From NCBI GenBank assembly GCA_020248405.1, contig JADCHQ010000002.1:56712-120711 (forward strand): 64,000 nucleotides of DNA. The letters run 5' to 3'. The position numbers and the translations under genes were made by a program. Below are positions 19,425 to 27,919 of the stretch, piece by piece (the stretch's first letter is position 1; each line of letters opens with the position of its first letter). The notes under the pieces were generated by a model. The model was not told the origin of the DNA and searched no databases. It was given only the letters and a program-made list of their open reading frames with translations. The stretch comes from Rhodocyclaceae bacterium (GTDB lineage: Bacteria > Pseudomonadota > Gammaproteobacteria > Burkholderiales > Ga0077523).

Positions 19425-21722
19425 ATGATCGCCCAGGAGCTTGAGGTAAGCCTGCACATGGCCTTCATGGAGGCCAGGCAGAAGCGCCACGAGTTCATTA
19501 CCGTCGAGCATCTGCTGCTTGCCATGCTCGACAACCCGTCCGCCTCTGAGGTGCTGCGCGCCTGCGCCGCCAACATCGAAGAACTTCGAAAGCAACTGGT
19601 TGAATTTATTAACGAGCACACCCCGGTGGTGTCGGGCGACGAAGTGGACACCCAGCCCACGCTGGGCTTTCAGCGCGTCATCCAGCGTGCCATCTTGCAC
19701 GTGCAGTCCTCTGGAAAGAAGGAAGTCACCGGCGCCAATGTGCTGGTGGCCATTTTCGGAGAGAAAGACTCCCACGCCGTTTACTTCCTGCACCAGAAGG
19801 GCGTCACTCGCCTGGACGTGGTGAATTTCATCTCCCACGGCATCAGCAAGGTTCCTCAGAGCAGCGCCCCGGCGGCCAAGGGCGAGGTCGAAGCCGAGGC
19901 CGAGGCCGAAGGGGCTACCGGCGGTGCGCTGGATGCCTACACCTTGAACCTCAATGCCCTCGCCATTTCCGGAAAGATCGACCCACTGATCGGGCGTGAA
20001 CACGAACTCGAGCGTGTGGTGCAGATCCTCTGCCGCCGCCGCAAGAACAACCCGTTGCTGGTGGGCGAGGCGGGCGTGGGCAAGACCGCCATCGCCGAGG
20101 GACTCGCGCGCCGCGTTATCGAGGGGCAGGTGCCGGACATCCTTGCCCATGCGGTGGTGTACGCCCTGGACATGGGCGCGCTGCTGGCGGGAACGAAGTA
20201 TCGCGGCGACTTCGAGCAGCGCCTCAAGGCGGTGCTCAAGCAGCTCACGGACAACCCCAATGCGATCCTGTTCATCGACGAGATCCACACCCTGATCGGC
20301 GCGGGCGCGGCCTCGGGCGGCACGCTGGATGCCTCCAACCTGCTCAAGCCGGCCCTGTCTTCGGGCCAGCTCAAGTGCATCGGAGCCACCACCTACAACG
20401 AATACCGCGGCATCTTCGAGAAAGACCATGCGCTCTCCAGGCGCTTCCAGAAGGTGGACGTGGTGGAGCCCTCGGTGGATCAGACAGTGCAGATCCTGCG
20501 CGGCCTGAAAACCCGCTTCGAGGCTCACCACGGCGTTCGCTACACCGAGTCTGCGCTCACCTCCGCCGCCGAACTGTCGGCGCGCTTCATCAACGACCGG
20601 CACCTGCCCGACAAGGCCATCGACGTGATCGACGAGGCTGGCGCGGCGCAGCGCATCCTGCCGAAGTCGCGGCAGCGCAAGGTCATCAACAAGCATGACA
20701 TCGAGGAGATCATCGCCAAGATCGCCCGTATTCCTGCGCAAAACGTATCCTCCTCCGATCGCAACGCCCTCAAGACCCTGGATCGGGACCTCAGGGCGGT
20801 GGTGTTCGGGCAGGACAAGGCCATCGAGGCGCTTTCTTCGGCTATCAAGATGTCCCGCAGCGGCCTGGGCAATCCGCAGAAGCCCATCGGTTCGTTTCTT
20901 TTCTCCGGACCCACGGGCGTGGGCAAGACCGAGGTGGCGCGCCAACTGGCCTACATCCTCGGTGTTGAGTTGATTCGTTTCGACATGTCCGAGTACATGG
21001 AGCGGCATGCCGTGTCGCGCCTGATCGGAGCGCCGCCGGGTTACGTGGGGTTCGACCAGGGCGGCCTGCTCACGGAAGCCATTTCCAAGCACCCTTATGC
21101 CGTGCTGTTGCTCGACGAAATCGAGAAGGCTCATCCCGATATCTTCAACATCCTGTTGCAGGTGATGGACCACGGCACGCTGACGGACAACAACGGCCGC
21201 AAGGCGGACTTCCGCAATGTGGTGATCGTCATGACCACCAACGCCGGGGCCGAGGCGCTGTCTCGCACCTCCATGGGCTTCACCGCTGCCAAGCAGGTGG
21301 GCGATGAAATCGCAGAGATCAAGCGCCTGTTCACGCCCGAGTTTCGCAACCGCCTGGATGCCACCATCTCCTTCGCGCCGCTCGACCACGACATCATCCT
21401 GCGCGTGGTGGACAAGTTCCTCATGCAGCTCGAGGAGCAACTGCACGAGAAGAAGGTGGACGTGCGGTTTTCCCAGCCCCTCAAGGACTGGCTCGCCAAG
21501 AACGGCTTCGATCCGCTTATGGGTGCCCGCCCCATGGCGCGCCTCATTCAGGACACCATTCGCCGCGCCCTGGCCGACGAGTTGCTCTTCGGAAGGCTCT
21601 CCAGCGGCGGGAAGGTGACCGTGGACATGGGCGAGGATCAAACGGTGAAGCTGTCTTTCGAGGAGGCGGCACCGCCCAACCCGCCCGCGGCGCGCAAGGA
21701 GGAAGAGCCGAGCGTCGCCTGA
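19425..21722 (+). CDS. clpA: ATP-dependent Clp protease ATP-binding subunit ClpA
   Basis: Hexameric AAA+ unfoldase of 765 residues (E. coli 758). Domains in order: N-terminal Clp_N repeats that bind ClpS (about 1-140), an acidic linker (EVEAEAEAEG), a first AAA module with Walker A GEAGVGKTA near 218 and Walker B ILFIDEIHTL, and a second module with GPTGVGKTEVA near 500 and VLLLDEIEKAHPD. The C-terminal domain includes MGARPMARLIQDTIRRALADELLFG. The start ATG follows the clpS TGA immediately. A terminator is 28 bases after the stop. Confidence 0.97.
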   Translation: MIAQELEVSLHMAFMEARQKRHEFITVEHLLLAMLDNPSASEVLRACAANIEELRKQLVEFINEHTPVVSGDEVDTQPTLGFQRVIQRAILHVQSSGKKEVTGANVLVAIFGEKDSHAVYFLHQKGVTRLDVVNFISHGISKVPQSSAPAAKGEVEAEAEAEGATGGALDAYTLNLNALAISGKIDPLIGREHELERVVQILCRRRKNNPLLVGEAGVGKTAIAEGLARRVIEGQVPDILAHAVVYALDMGALLAGTKYRGDFEQRLKAVLKQLTDNPNAILFIDEIHTLIGAGAASGGTLDASNLLKPALSSGQLKCIGATTYNEYRGIFEKDHALSRRFQKVDVVEPSVDQTVQILRGLKTRFEAHHGVRYTESALTSAAELSARFINDRHLPDKAIDVIDEAGAAQRILPKSRQRKVINKHDIEEIIAKIARIPAQNVSSSDRNALKTLDRDLRAVVFGQDKAIEALSSAIKMSRSGLGNPQKPIGSFLFSGPTGVGKTEVARQLAYILGVELIRFDMSEYMERHAVSRLIGAPPGYVGFDQGGLLTEAISKHPYAVLLLDEIEKAHPDIFNILLQVMDHGTLTDNNGRKADFRNVVIVMTTNAGAEALSRTSMGFTAAKQVGDEIAEIKRLFTPEFRNRLDATISFAPLDHDIILRVVDKFLMQLEEQLHEKKVDVRFSQPLKDWLAKNGFDPLMGARPMARLIQDTIRRALADELLFGRLSSGGKVTVDMGEDQTVKLSFEEAAPPNPPAARKEEEPSVA

Positions 21723-21750
21723 CACCCGCAAACGCGGTGAGGCAAAGAAG

Positions 21751-21780
21751 ATCCACCTGGTATCCAGGTGGATTTTTTTT
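21751..21780 (+). terminator. Rho-independent terminator after clpA
   Basis: ATCCACCTGG, loop TAT, CCAGGTGGAT, then eight T: a ten-base-pair perfect stem. It closes the clpS-clpA unit and separates it from the sulfide dehydrogenase operon. Confidence 0.95.
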
Positions 21781-21832
21781 GGCGACACCGTTGTGATTCG
21801 CTACACTGGGTCTCATGGCAAAGGAGCTAACG

Positions 21833-22141
21833 ATGATTCGGGCATTTGTGTATTCTGCTGGTTTGGCTTGCGCGTTGCTGGCCTCGGCGCTGCAGGCGAC
21901 CGACGAGCATCCCGGCCGTTACCTGGCCGCCAACTGCACAGGCTGTCATGGCACACAAGGTCGCAGCGAAGGCGGCATGCCCTCCCTTGCCGGGCTGGAT
22001 CGTTCCTACCTGCTTAACGCCATGAACGAGTTTCGCGATGGCTCGCGGGCGGCCACGATCATGCATCAGCATGCGAAGGGGTACACGCCAGCCCAAACCG
22101 AATTGATTGCGGAGTATTTCGCCTCACAGCGTGCGCGCTGA
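21833..22141 (+). CDS. fccA: Monoheme cytochrome c, putative flavocytochrome c sulfide dehydrogenase cytochrome subunit
   Basis: A 102-residue periplasmic cytochrome. Start ATG 21833 is preferred over ATG 21815 because AAGGAG lies six bases before it. A signal peptide (core VYSAGLACALLASALQA) precedes a heme site CTGCHG near residue 36. A Met in GGMPSLAG follows and may be the sixth heme ligand. It is 25 bases upstream of the FccB-type flavoprotein, so it is the likely electron acceptor. Some FccA proteins carry two hemes; this one has a single CxxCH. Confidence 0.82.
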   Translation: MIRAFVYSAGLACALLASALQATDEHPGRYLAANCTGCHGTQGRSEGGMPSLAGLDRSYLLNAMNEFRDGSRAATIMHQHAKGYTPAQTELIAEYFASQRAR

Positions 22142-22166
22142 GGCGGTCCGCCAGGGGAGACCAGCC

Positions 22167-23432
22167 ATGTCCATGGATAGAAGAGCCTTTCTCGGCGCCG
22201 CCGGCGCCCTGTCCGTCGGCGCTTTGACGCGCACGGTGCCCGCCCACGCAGCAGCAGGACGGGTGGTGGTCGTGGGTGGTGGCTTTGCCGGGGCCACGGT
22301 TGCCAAGTACCTGCGCCTATGGAGCCCCGATATTCACGTCACCCTCGTGGAGCGCAACGGAGAGTTGATTTCCTGCCCGCTGTCCAATCGCGTGCTGGCT
22401 GGCACCGCGGATCTGGCTGACCTCACCCGTGGCTATGATGGCCTCGAACGTCATGGCGTTGATGTGGTGCGCGGCGAGGTGACGGGCATCGACCCGGCGG
22501 GACGGCGTGTCACGCTTGCTGGCGAGCGTCGGATCGACTACGACCGTCTGGTGGTGGCGCCTGGTGTGGATCTCGACTACAGCGCCCTTGCCGGGTTGCG
22601 CGAGGAGGCAGCCCGCAGGTCGGTGCTGCACGCCTGGAAGGCTGGCCCTCAGACCGTGGCGCTTCGGCGGCACCTCGAGGCCATGCCCGACGGCGGGGTG
22701 TTCGTCCTTACGGTCCCCAAGGCACCGTACCGCTGCCCGCCTGGCCCCTACGAGCGTGCTTGCCAGGTGGCCTGGTACTTCTCACGGCACAAGCCGCGAT
22801 CCAAGGTGCTGATTCTCGATGCCAATGACAAGGTGGTCTCCAAGGAGCCACTGTTTAAGGCGGCGTGGAAGGATCTTTACCCTGGCATGGTGGAGCACGT
22901 GCCCAACAGCGAACTCGTGGACGTGGACCCAGCCACGCTCACCGCGAAGCTGCAGTTCGACGAGATCAAGGCCGACGCGCTCAACGTGATACCGCCCATG
23001 AAGGCAGGGCTCGTGGCTGAGCGCGCAGGCCTCATCACCACCAACGGCCGCTGGTGCGCGGTGGACTTTCTCACCTACGAGTCCACCGCGGTGCCTGGCG
23101 TACACGTGCTGGGCGACGCGATCCTCGCGGCGCCGCTCATGCCCAAGTCGGCCCACATGGCCAACCAGCAGGCCAAGGTGTGCGCCGCTGCCATTGCGGA
23201 ATTGCTGCATGGCGGACGTGTGAATGCCGAGCCGGTCATCAACAATACCTGCTACAGCTTTGTCACCGGCGCGGACGTGATCCATATCGCCTCGGTACAC
23301 CGATACGATGCGGAGAAAAAGACCATGCTGGTGGTACCCGGAAGCGGCGGCCTGTCGGTGGCACCCAACGAACTGGAGGGACGCTACGCAGAGGCGTGGA
23401 GCCGCAACATCCTCGCGGATGCGCTGTCATGA
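22167..23432 (+). CDS. fccB: Flavocytochrome c sulfide dehydrogenase flavin subunit (FccB/SoxF type)
   Basis: A 421-residue exported FAD enzyme that oxidises sulfide to sulfur or polysulfide and passes electrons to cytochrome c. A Tat signal (MDRRAFLGAAGALSVGAL) leads, then the FAD dinucleotide-binding VVVVGGGFAGATVAKYL. Cysteines correspond to known functional sites from memory of the Allochromatium protein: C70 in ISCPLSN (covalent FAD link), and C190 in YRCPPGPY with C362 in NTCYSF (redox-active disulfide). GGGGAGA precedes the start. Its stop overlaps the next gene by four bases. Confidence 0.92.
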   Translation: MSMDRRAFLGAAGALSVGALTRTVPAHAAAGRVVVVGGGFAGATVAKYLRLWSPDIHVTLVERNGELISCPLSNRVLAGTADLADLTRGYDGLERHGVDVVRGEVTGIDPAGRRVTLAGERRIDYDRLVVAPGVDLDYSALAGLREEAARRSVLHAWKAGPQTVALRRHLEAMPDGGVFVLTVPKAPYRCPPGPYERACQVAWYFSRHKPRSKVLILDANDKVVSKEPLFKAAWKDLYPGMVEHVPNSELVDVDPATLTAKLQFDEIKADALNVIPPMKAGLVAERAGLITTNGRWCAVDFLTYESTAVPGVHVLGDAILAAPLMPKSAHMANQQAKVCAAAIAELLHGGRVNAEPVINNTCYSFVTGADVIHIASVHRYDAEKKTMLVVPGSGGLSVAPNELEGRYAEAWSRNILADALS

Positions 23433-23845
23433 AGCCGAGGCGCCGCTCAGTGGGTTTAGTGCACCCTCTGCTGGCGATTCTGGCAGCGCTGTGTGTGCCT
23501 GCCCAGGCGGCAGCGCAGCAGAGCGCTACTGAAGCAGTCCTGTGGCATGGTCCCTGGTATCTGGGCATGACCAGCGGCGTTGCCGATCTCAGTATCACCG
23601 GCAATGTGGGCACGCTTACCCTTACCAACAACGAAAACTTTGGCGCCGAAGCCGTAGCCGTTTCGGATTTGGAGCGTGACAACGCGCAGCTGCGTTTCCG
23701 TGCCCTGGGCGCAGACGGGAAAACCCTCAGCTGCCAGATTCCCGTATCCGCAGATGGTGCAAAAGCACGGGGTTTTTGCCGTTATGCCGGCTTCAATCTA
23801 CGGTTCGAATTGAACCGGGTGTCGTCGCTGCTCGACAAGCGTTGA
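23429..23845 (+). CDS. Small secreted protein coupled to fccB, function unknown
   Basis: A 138-residue product whose ATG overlaps the fccB stop in an ATGA arrangement, indicating translational coupling. A basic N-terminus and hydrophobic stretch ending in CVPAQAAAQQ form a signal peptide. The mature part looks all-beta (repeated short strands such as GVADLSITGNVGTLTLT) with two cysteines, in LSCQIP and GFCRY, that could form a disulfide. I recognise no family. The tight link to fccAB suggests a periplasmic role in sulfide oxidation. Confidence 0.7.
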   Translation: MKPRRRSVGLVHPLLAILAALCVPAQAAAQQSATEAVLWHGPWYLGMTSGVADLSITGNVGTLTLTNNENFGAEAVAVSDLERDNAQLRFRALGADGKTLSCQIPVSADGAKARGFCRYAGFNLRFELNRVSSLLDKR

Positions 23846-23935
23846 CCTCGATCCGCCTAAAGGCGGGGAACAAGCGGTGGCCGCGCTTGACTGCGGCAGT
23901 TGACGTTCAACCGCCGCGCAACGCAACGGCCGCTT

Positions 23936-24295
23936 TCAGCCGTCGGACTCCTTCAGGCCCTTGATGTATTCCACGAAAGCCTCGATCTGCTCGGGATTGA
24001 GGGTCTTCTCGTAACCAGGCATGGCACCGGACTTGCCCTTGGCAATGCGCTGATAAACCTGGGAAGCAGTCATGCTCGTTCCGGCAAGTTTAGGGCCTTT
24101 GCCAGCGTGCATGCCGTAACCGTCGTGGCACCAACTGCAATTCATGGCGAACAGCTTGCGAACGTCTATCTTCGGCTTCGCGGCGTCCGCGGCGGCGGGC
24201 GCGGAGTCGTCCGCAGCCCGTACGGGACCAGCGCAGAGCATGGCACCGGCCAGAGCCGCAACACACCAGCGCAACATCGGAGCGGCAGTGTTCAT
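23936..24295 (-). CDS. Cytochrome c, probable electron acceptor of the PQQ dehydrogenase
   Basis: A 119-residue periplasmic monoheme cytochrome: signal peptide with core CVAALAGAMLCAGPVRA, heme motif CSWCHDG near residue 54, and the usual axial Met in SGAMPGYEKTLNPEQIEAFVEYIKGL near residue 92. It lies 125 bases downstream of the PQQ alcohol dehydrogenase on the same strand, the position of XoxG or MxaG-type cytochromes in methanol dehydrogenase clusters. A terminator-like hairpin sits between them. It is convergent with the fcc operon. Confidence 0.85.
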   Translation of the reverse strand: MNTAAPMLRWCVAALAGAMLCAGPVRAADDSAPAAADAAKPKIDVRKLFAMNCSWCHDGYGMHAGKGPKLAGTSMTASQVYQRIAKGKSGAMPGYEKTLNPEQIEAFVEYIKGLKESDG

Positions 24296-24324
24296 CTGTA
24301 TTCCTCCTCAAACCCGCACATCGT

Positions 24325-24355
24325 AAAAAGGGGCGGGAGATCGCTCCCCCGCCCC
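24325..24355 (-). terminator. Rho-independent terminator between the PQQ dehydrogenase and its cytochrome gene
   Basis: On the minus strand GGGGCGGGGGAGCGATCTCCCGCCCC followed by TTTTT, with one mismatch or bulge in the stem. It lies 65 bases past the dehydrogenase stop and 30 bases before the cytochrome start, so it could reduce cytochrome expression relative to the dehydrogenase. Confidence 0.8.
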
Positions 24356-24420
24356 CTCAGCAATTCAAGCTGCCTTGAAGCACGGCACCAGGACTCCAGC
24401 GCCGTGCATCGGGCGCAACC

Positions 24421-26163
24421 TCAGGGCAGTGCGAACACTAGCAACTGGCCGTTGTCGGTGGGCATGCTGCAGAAGGGCTCGCCGAACAACGGGCAGTAGT
24501 TGCCGGACACATGGCTGCCCCACCCCGTCACGACCGCGACATACTGCTTGCCCTTGGCCGTGTAGGTGATGACGCCGCCGTGATGGCCGATGCCGTTGTT
24601 GTGCTCCCACAGCTTGGCACCGGTGCGCGCATCGAGGGCCTCGAAGCGACCGTCGGCGCCCGGCACGAACACCAGATTGCCCTTGGTGGAGAGCAGGCTG
24701 GCGAGCGGCGGGTACTTGTACTCCTTTTCCCACTTGACCTTGCCGGTGAGCGGATCGCGCGCCGACACGTGGCCGAAGGACTTGCGGCCTTCGGGGTGGG
24801 TGGAAGTCCAGCTTGCGCCGAAGTAGGTCTGGCCGGAGAACGCGGGGGGCGGATCAGCCTTGACCACTTCGATGTCGAAGCACCACTCCTGGCCAACCTT
24901 GTACAGCAGGCCGGTATTCGGGTTGTAGGCACCCGTGTTCCAGGAGATCGCGCCGTCGATGGCGGGGCACACGTTGGTGTGCTTGCCTTCGGGCAGCTCG
25001 CGACGGCCGATCAGCTGGCCGGTCTTGGCATCGACGCCCTTGATGTAGTTGAAGGTCTTGCCAATCATGTAGGCATTTTCGACCTTCAGGGGCGCATGGG
25101 AGGGATCGGCGTCGTACACGAAGATGATGCCACCCTTGTTGGGGTGCATCACGTAGCGCTTGCCGCCCCGTTCCATGATCATGAACTCGCCCACGGCCGA
25201 GTCGAAGTCCCACGCATCGTGAGGCATTTCCTGGAACCACGACTTCAGCTCGCCATTGTCGGCATTGAGCACCACCACGGAAGAGCTGTAGAGGTTATCA
25301 CCCGGACGGGCGCCGTCGGTCTTCCAATTCTCGCCGCCCCAGTCGTAGTCAGGCGCCGGGTTGGCCGTGCCCCACCAGATGGAGTTGGTCTTCGCGTCGT
25401 ACGTGCCGGTCATCCAGCCGCCGCCGCCGCCGGTCTTCCAGGAGTCGTTACCCCAGGAGGCCTTGGAGCGCTCGTCGCCGCCGATGGTGTCGAACTGCCA
25501 GCGCACTTCGCCGGTCTTCGCATCCACCGCGAAAATCGGGCCGCAGCAGCCGGAGAGCTCGCCGCCGTTGGAGCCGATGACGATCATGTCCTTGACTGCG
25601 AGCGGGGCGCCGGTGAAGCCCTTGTTGCCGCCCTCGACCGTGAGGATCATCTTGTCCCAGACTACCTTGCCGGTGTTCATGTCCAGGGCGATCATGCGGC
25701 CGTCCGTGGTGCCCATGTACACCTTGCCGTGGGCGATGGCGATCCCGCGGTTGTAGGGGTTGTAGAAGGTGCCTTCGGAGCGCTCCTGATCGAGCTTGGC
25801 CTGATAGCGCCACTTCATTTCACCGGTGGCGCCATCCAGGGCCCACACCTGGCCGGAGGCCGAGGTGTAGTACAGGGTGCCGTCAACGGCGAGGGGGAAG
25901 GACTGCACGCCGCGCTTGCTGGCGCTGGGAGTGTGCAGCCAAGCCAGACGCAGGTTCTTGACGTTGGTAGCGTTGACCTGGCTCAGGTCGCTGTAGTGAT
26001 ACGAGTTGAATGCCCCGTGATACATCAGCCAGTTGTTGGGATCCTTGTCCGCGTTTTGCAGACGATCCCAGTCGACCGCGCCGGCCGACAGCGACACGCC
26101 CAGAAGGGCGACCGCCGACAGGGCCTTGGCGGCGCCAGTCATTTGGGTGCTCCATCGTTTCAT
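24421..26163 (-). CDS. PQQ-dependent alcohol dehydrogenase with lanthanide-type DxD motif
   Basis: A 580-residue periplasmic quinoprotein with eight-bladed propeller repeats (for example ALDGATGEMKWRYQ, AVDAKTGEVRWQFD). Signal peptide MKRWSTQMTG...SLSAGA. D319 is the likely catalytic Asp, and D321 two residues on (WDFD) gives the DxD signature of lanthanide-dependent enzymes such as XoxF. E202 in GGELSG matches the metal-binding Glu. The usual vicinal Cys pair before an NRG turn is absent near residue 130 (FYNPYNRG); instead a Cys-Cys pair, C206-C207, lies just after E202. GGAGAGA precedes ATG 26163. Substrate unknown; a XoxF-type methanol enzyme is one option, but the altered cysteines suggest a different clade. 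Confidence 0.88.
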   Translation of the reverse strand: MKRWSTQMTGAAKALSAVALLGVSLSAGAVDWDRLQNADKDPNNWLMYHGAFNSYHYSDLSQVNATNVKNLRLAWLHTPSASKRGVQSFPLAVDGTLYYTSASGQVWALDGATGEMKWRYQAKLDQERSEGTFYNPYNRGIAIAHGKVYMGTTDGRMIALDMNTGKVVWDKMILTVEGGNKGFTGAPLAVKDMIVIGSNGGELSGCCGPIFAVDAKTGEVRWQFDTIGGDERSKASWGNDSWKTGGGGGWMTGTYDAKTNSIWWGTANPAPDYDWGGENWKTDGARPGDNLYSSSVVVLNADNGELKSWFQEMPHDAWDFDSAVGEFMIMERGGKRYVMHPNKGGIIFVYDADPSHAPLKVENAYMIGKTFNYIKGVDAKTGQLIGRRELPEGKHTNVCPAIDGAISWNTGAYNPNTGLLYKVGQEWCFDIEVVKADPPPAFSGQTYFGASWTSTHPEGRKSFGHVSARDPLTGKVKWEKEYKYPPLASLLSTKGNLVFVPGADGRFEALDARTGAKLWEHNNGIGHHGGVITYTAKGKQYVAVVTGWGSHVSGNYCPLFGEPFCSMPTDNGQLLVFALP

Positions 26164-26377
26164 GACTCTCTCCCGATGTTGTTGGGTAGTAATGGGCAAG
26201 GTGCCCGTTCGGCCCCCGCGCACGACGCCAATCCAGAGGGGAAAGGTCCAGCGGTCGCGCGTTGTTCGAGAAGCCTCCGGAATGTATCCCCAGTCCCAGG
26301 CCTTTGCAACGGGATGTTCCGGCCAAGCCCCTGAACAGCCGGGATTTGTCTAGCCAAACTAGGATTGCCGCTTCCCC

Positions 26378-26806
26378 ATGTCAGCGATCTTCATAACGCC
26401 GCGTATCAGCATCTACGAATCCGAACTGGAGTTGCGGTTCGTGCGTGCCTCGGGGCCCGGTGGTCAGAACGTGAACAAGGTGTCCTCGGCGGTGGAATTG
26501 CGCTTCGACGCGGCCCGGTGCCCGTCGCTGCCACCGGAGGTGCTGGCCCGGCTGCTGCGACTGGCGGGCAGCCGGGCCAGCACCTCCGGCGTCATCCTGA
26601 TCGACGCGCGGGTGCACCGCCAGCAGTGGCGCAATCGGCAGGATGCCATCGCTCGCCTGGTGGAGCTGATCCGGCGCGCCGCAGTGCCGCGCACCCCGCG
26701 CATCGCCACCCGGCCCGGTGCTGCGGCGCAGCAGCGAAGGGTGTCGGAGAAGCGTCTCCAGGGCGAGCGAAAGAAGGCGCGCCGGCGGCCCGAGACGAAC
26801 GATTGA
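26378..26806 (+). CDS. arfB: Alternative ribosome-rescue factor ArfB (peptidyl-tRNA hydrolase)
   Basis: A 142-residue class-I release-factor-like protein. The catalytic GGQ is in RASGPGGQNVNKVSS near residue 26. The basic C-terminal tail (EKRLQGERKKARRRPETND) inserts into the mRNA channel of stalled ribosomes, as in E. coli YaeJ. Length matches the family (about 140). It is divergent from the PQQ dehydrogenase and convergent with corA. Confidence 0.93.
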   Translation: MSAIFITPRISIYESELELRFVRASGPGGQNVNKVSSAVELRFDAARCPSLPPEVLARLLRLAGSRASTSGVILIDARVHRQQWRNRQDAIARLVELIRRAAVPRTPRIATRPGAAAQQRRVSEKRLQGERKKARRRPETND

Positions 26807-26821
26807 CCGTCGTTCCTGGTA

Positions 26822-27901
26822 CTACAGCCAACGCCGGGCGCGGAAAAACGCCACCATCCCGGCCGCCATGGCCGTCATGGCCGCCAGCGTGGCGCCGAAT
26901 CCCCAGTCCCACTCCAACGGCGGCATATGGCGGAAGTTCATGCCGAAGATGCCGGTGACGAAGGTAAGCGGCATGAATACCGCCGAGAACACCGCCAGCA
27001 CCTTCATCACCGTGTTGGTGCGGTTGCCGATCACCGACAGGTAGGCATCCAGTAGGTCCGTGGCCAGGTCCTGGCAGGTGTCGATGCCCTCCACGGCCTG
27101 CACCACGTGGTCCTGCAGGTCGCGCAGAAACACCTGGGTGCTCTTGGCGATCAGCCGCGTGTCCAGATGGCGCAGACTGGCCACCACCTCGCGCAATGGC
27201 CACACGGCCCTGCGCACGAATAGCACCTCGCGCTTGAGGGCCTGAATGCGCGCCAGGGTGTCGCGCGCCGGGCGGCCGGTGACTTCGTCTTCCAGGCGCT
27301 CGATGCGATCGCCAAGGCGTTCGATCACCGTGAAATACTGGTCCACCACCACGTCGAGCAGCGAGTAGGCAAGGTAGTCGGCGCCCATCTTGCGCGCGCG
27401 GCCCACCGACTCGCGGATGCGTGCCCGGATCGGGTCGAAGAAGTCGCCAGCTCGTTCCTGGAAGGTTATGACGTAGTTCTCACCAACCACCAGCGAGAGT
27501 TGTTCGATGTCGATGCTGCCCTCGGCACCCTGTGCGCCGGGCTTCCATTCGAGCATCTTCAGCACCACGTAGAGGTGGTCGCCGTGGTCGTCCACTTTCG
27601 GGCGCTGGTCGGTGTTTAGCAAGTCTTCCTGCATGAGCGCGTGGAAGCCCAGCACCTTGCCGAAGGCCGCGATCAGCCCAGGCTCCTGCACCTCGTCCAC
27701 GTTGAGCCAGGTCACCGTGCTTTGTTCGGTGAAGGGGCGGATCTCGTCGGCGCTGCCGAGCACGTGCTCGGTGATGCGCGTCTCGTCGTAATCCATGAGC
27801 GAGATGCGGGTGGCCGCGGTATGGGGTTCTCCCACATAGATGAGCGTGCCCGGCGCCTTGCCCGCCTTGGCACTGCGTTCCTTGAGAATCTTGCGGCGCA
27901 T
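26822..27901 (-). CDS. corA: Magnesium/cobalt transporter CorA
   Basis: A 359-residue divalent-cation channel. A large cytoplasmic N-terminal domain is followed by two C-terminal membrane helices, the first ending in the selectivity motif GMN (GIFGMNFRHMP near residue 323). ALMQEDLLNTDQRPKVDDHGDHLYVVLKML in the N-domain is family-typical. A GGA lies just before ATG 27901. It follows the MarR gene by 18 bases on the same strand, so the two may share a transcript, although no functional link is evident. Confidence 0.95.
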   Translation of the reverse strand: MRRKILKERSAKAGKAPGTLIYVGEPHTAATRISLMDYDETRITEHVLGSADEIRPFTEQSTVTWLNVDEVQEPGLIAAFGKVLGFHALMQEDLLNTDQRPKVDDHGDHLYVVLKMLEWKPGAQGAEGSIDIEQLSLVVGENYVITFQERAGDFFDPIRARIRESVGRARKMGADYLAYSLLDVVVDQYFTVIERLGDRIERLEDEVTGRPARDTLARIQALKREVLFVRRAVWPLREVVASLRHLDTRLIAKSTQVFLRDLQDHVVQAVEGIDTCQDLATDLLDAYLSVIGNRTNTVMKVLAVFSAVFMPLTFVTGIFGMNFRHMPPLEWDWGFGATLAAMTAMAAGMVAFFRARRWL

Positions 27902-27919
27902 GGATGTCCGGAATAGAAG

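Noticed and set aside
19011..21788. Very long open frame (over 900 codons) on the minus strand opposite clpS-clpA
   Set aside because: It is the antisense of a clear ClpA, driven by high GC content; the composition is His/Arg/Gly-rich with no domain.
24511..26334. Roughly 600-codon plus-strand frame opposite the PQQ dehydrogenase
   Set aside because: Shadow of a real quinoprotein with a signal peptide, catalytic motifs and a ribosome site on the minus strand.
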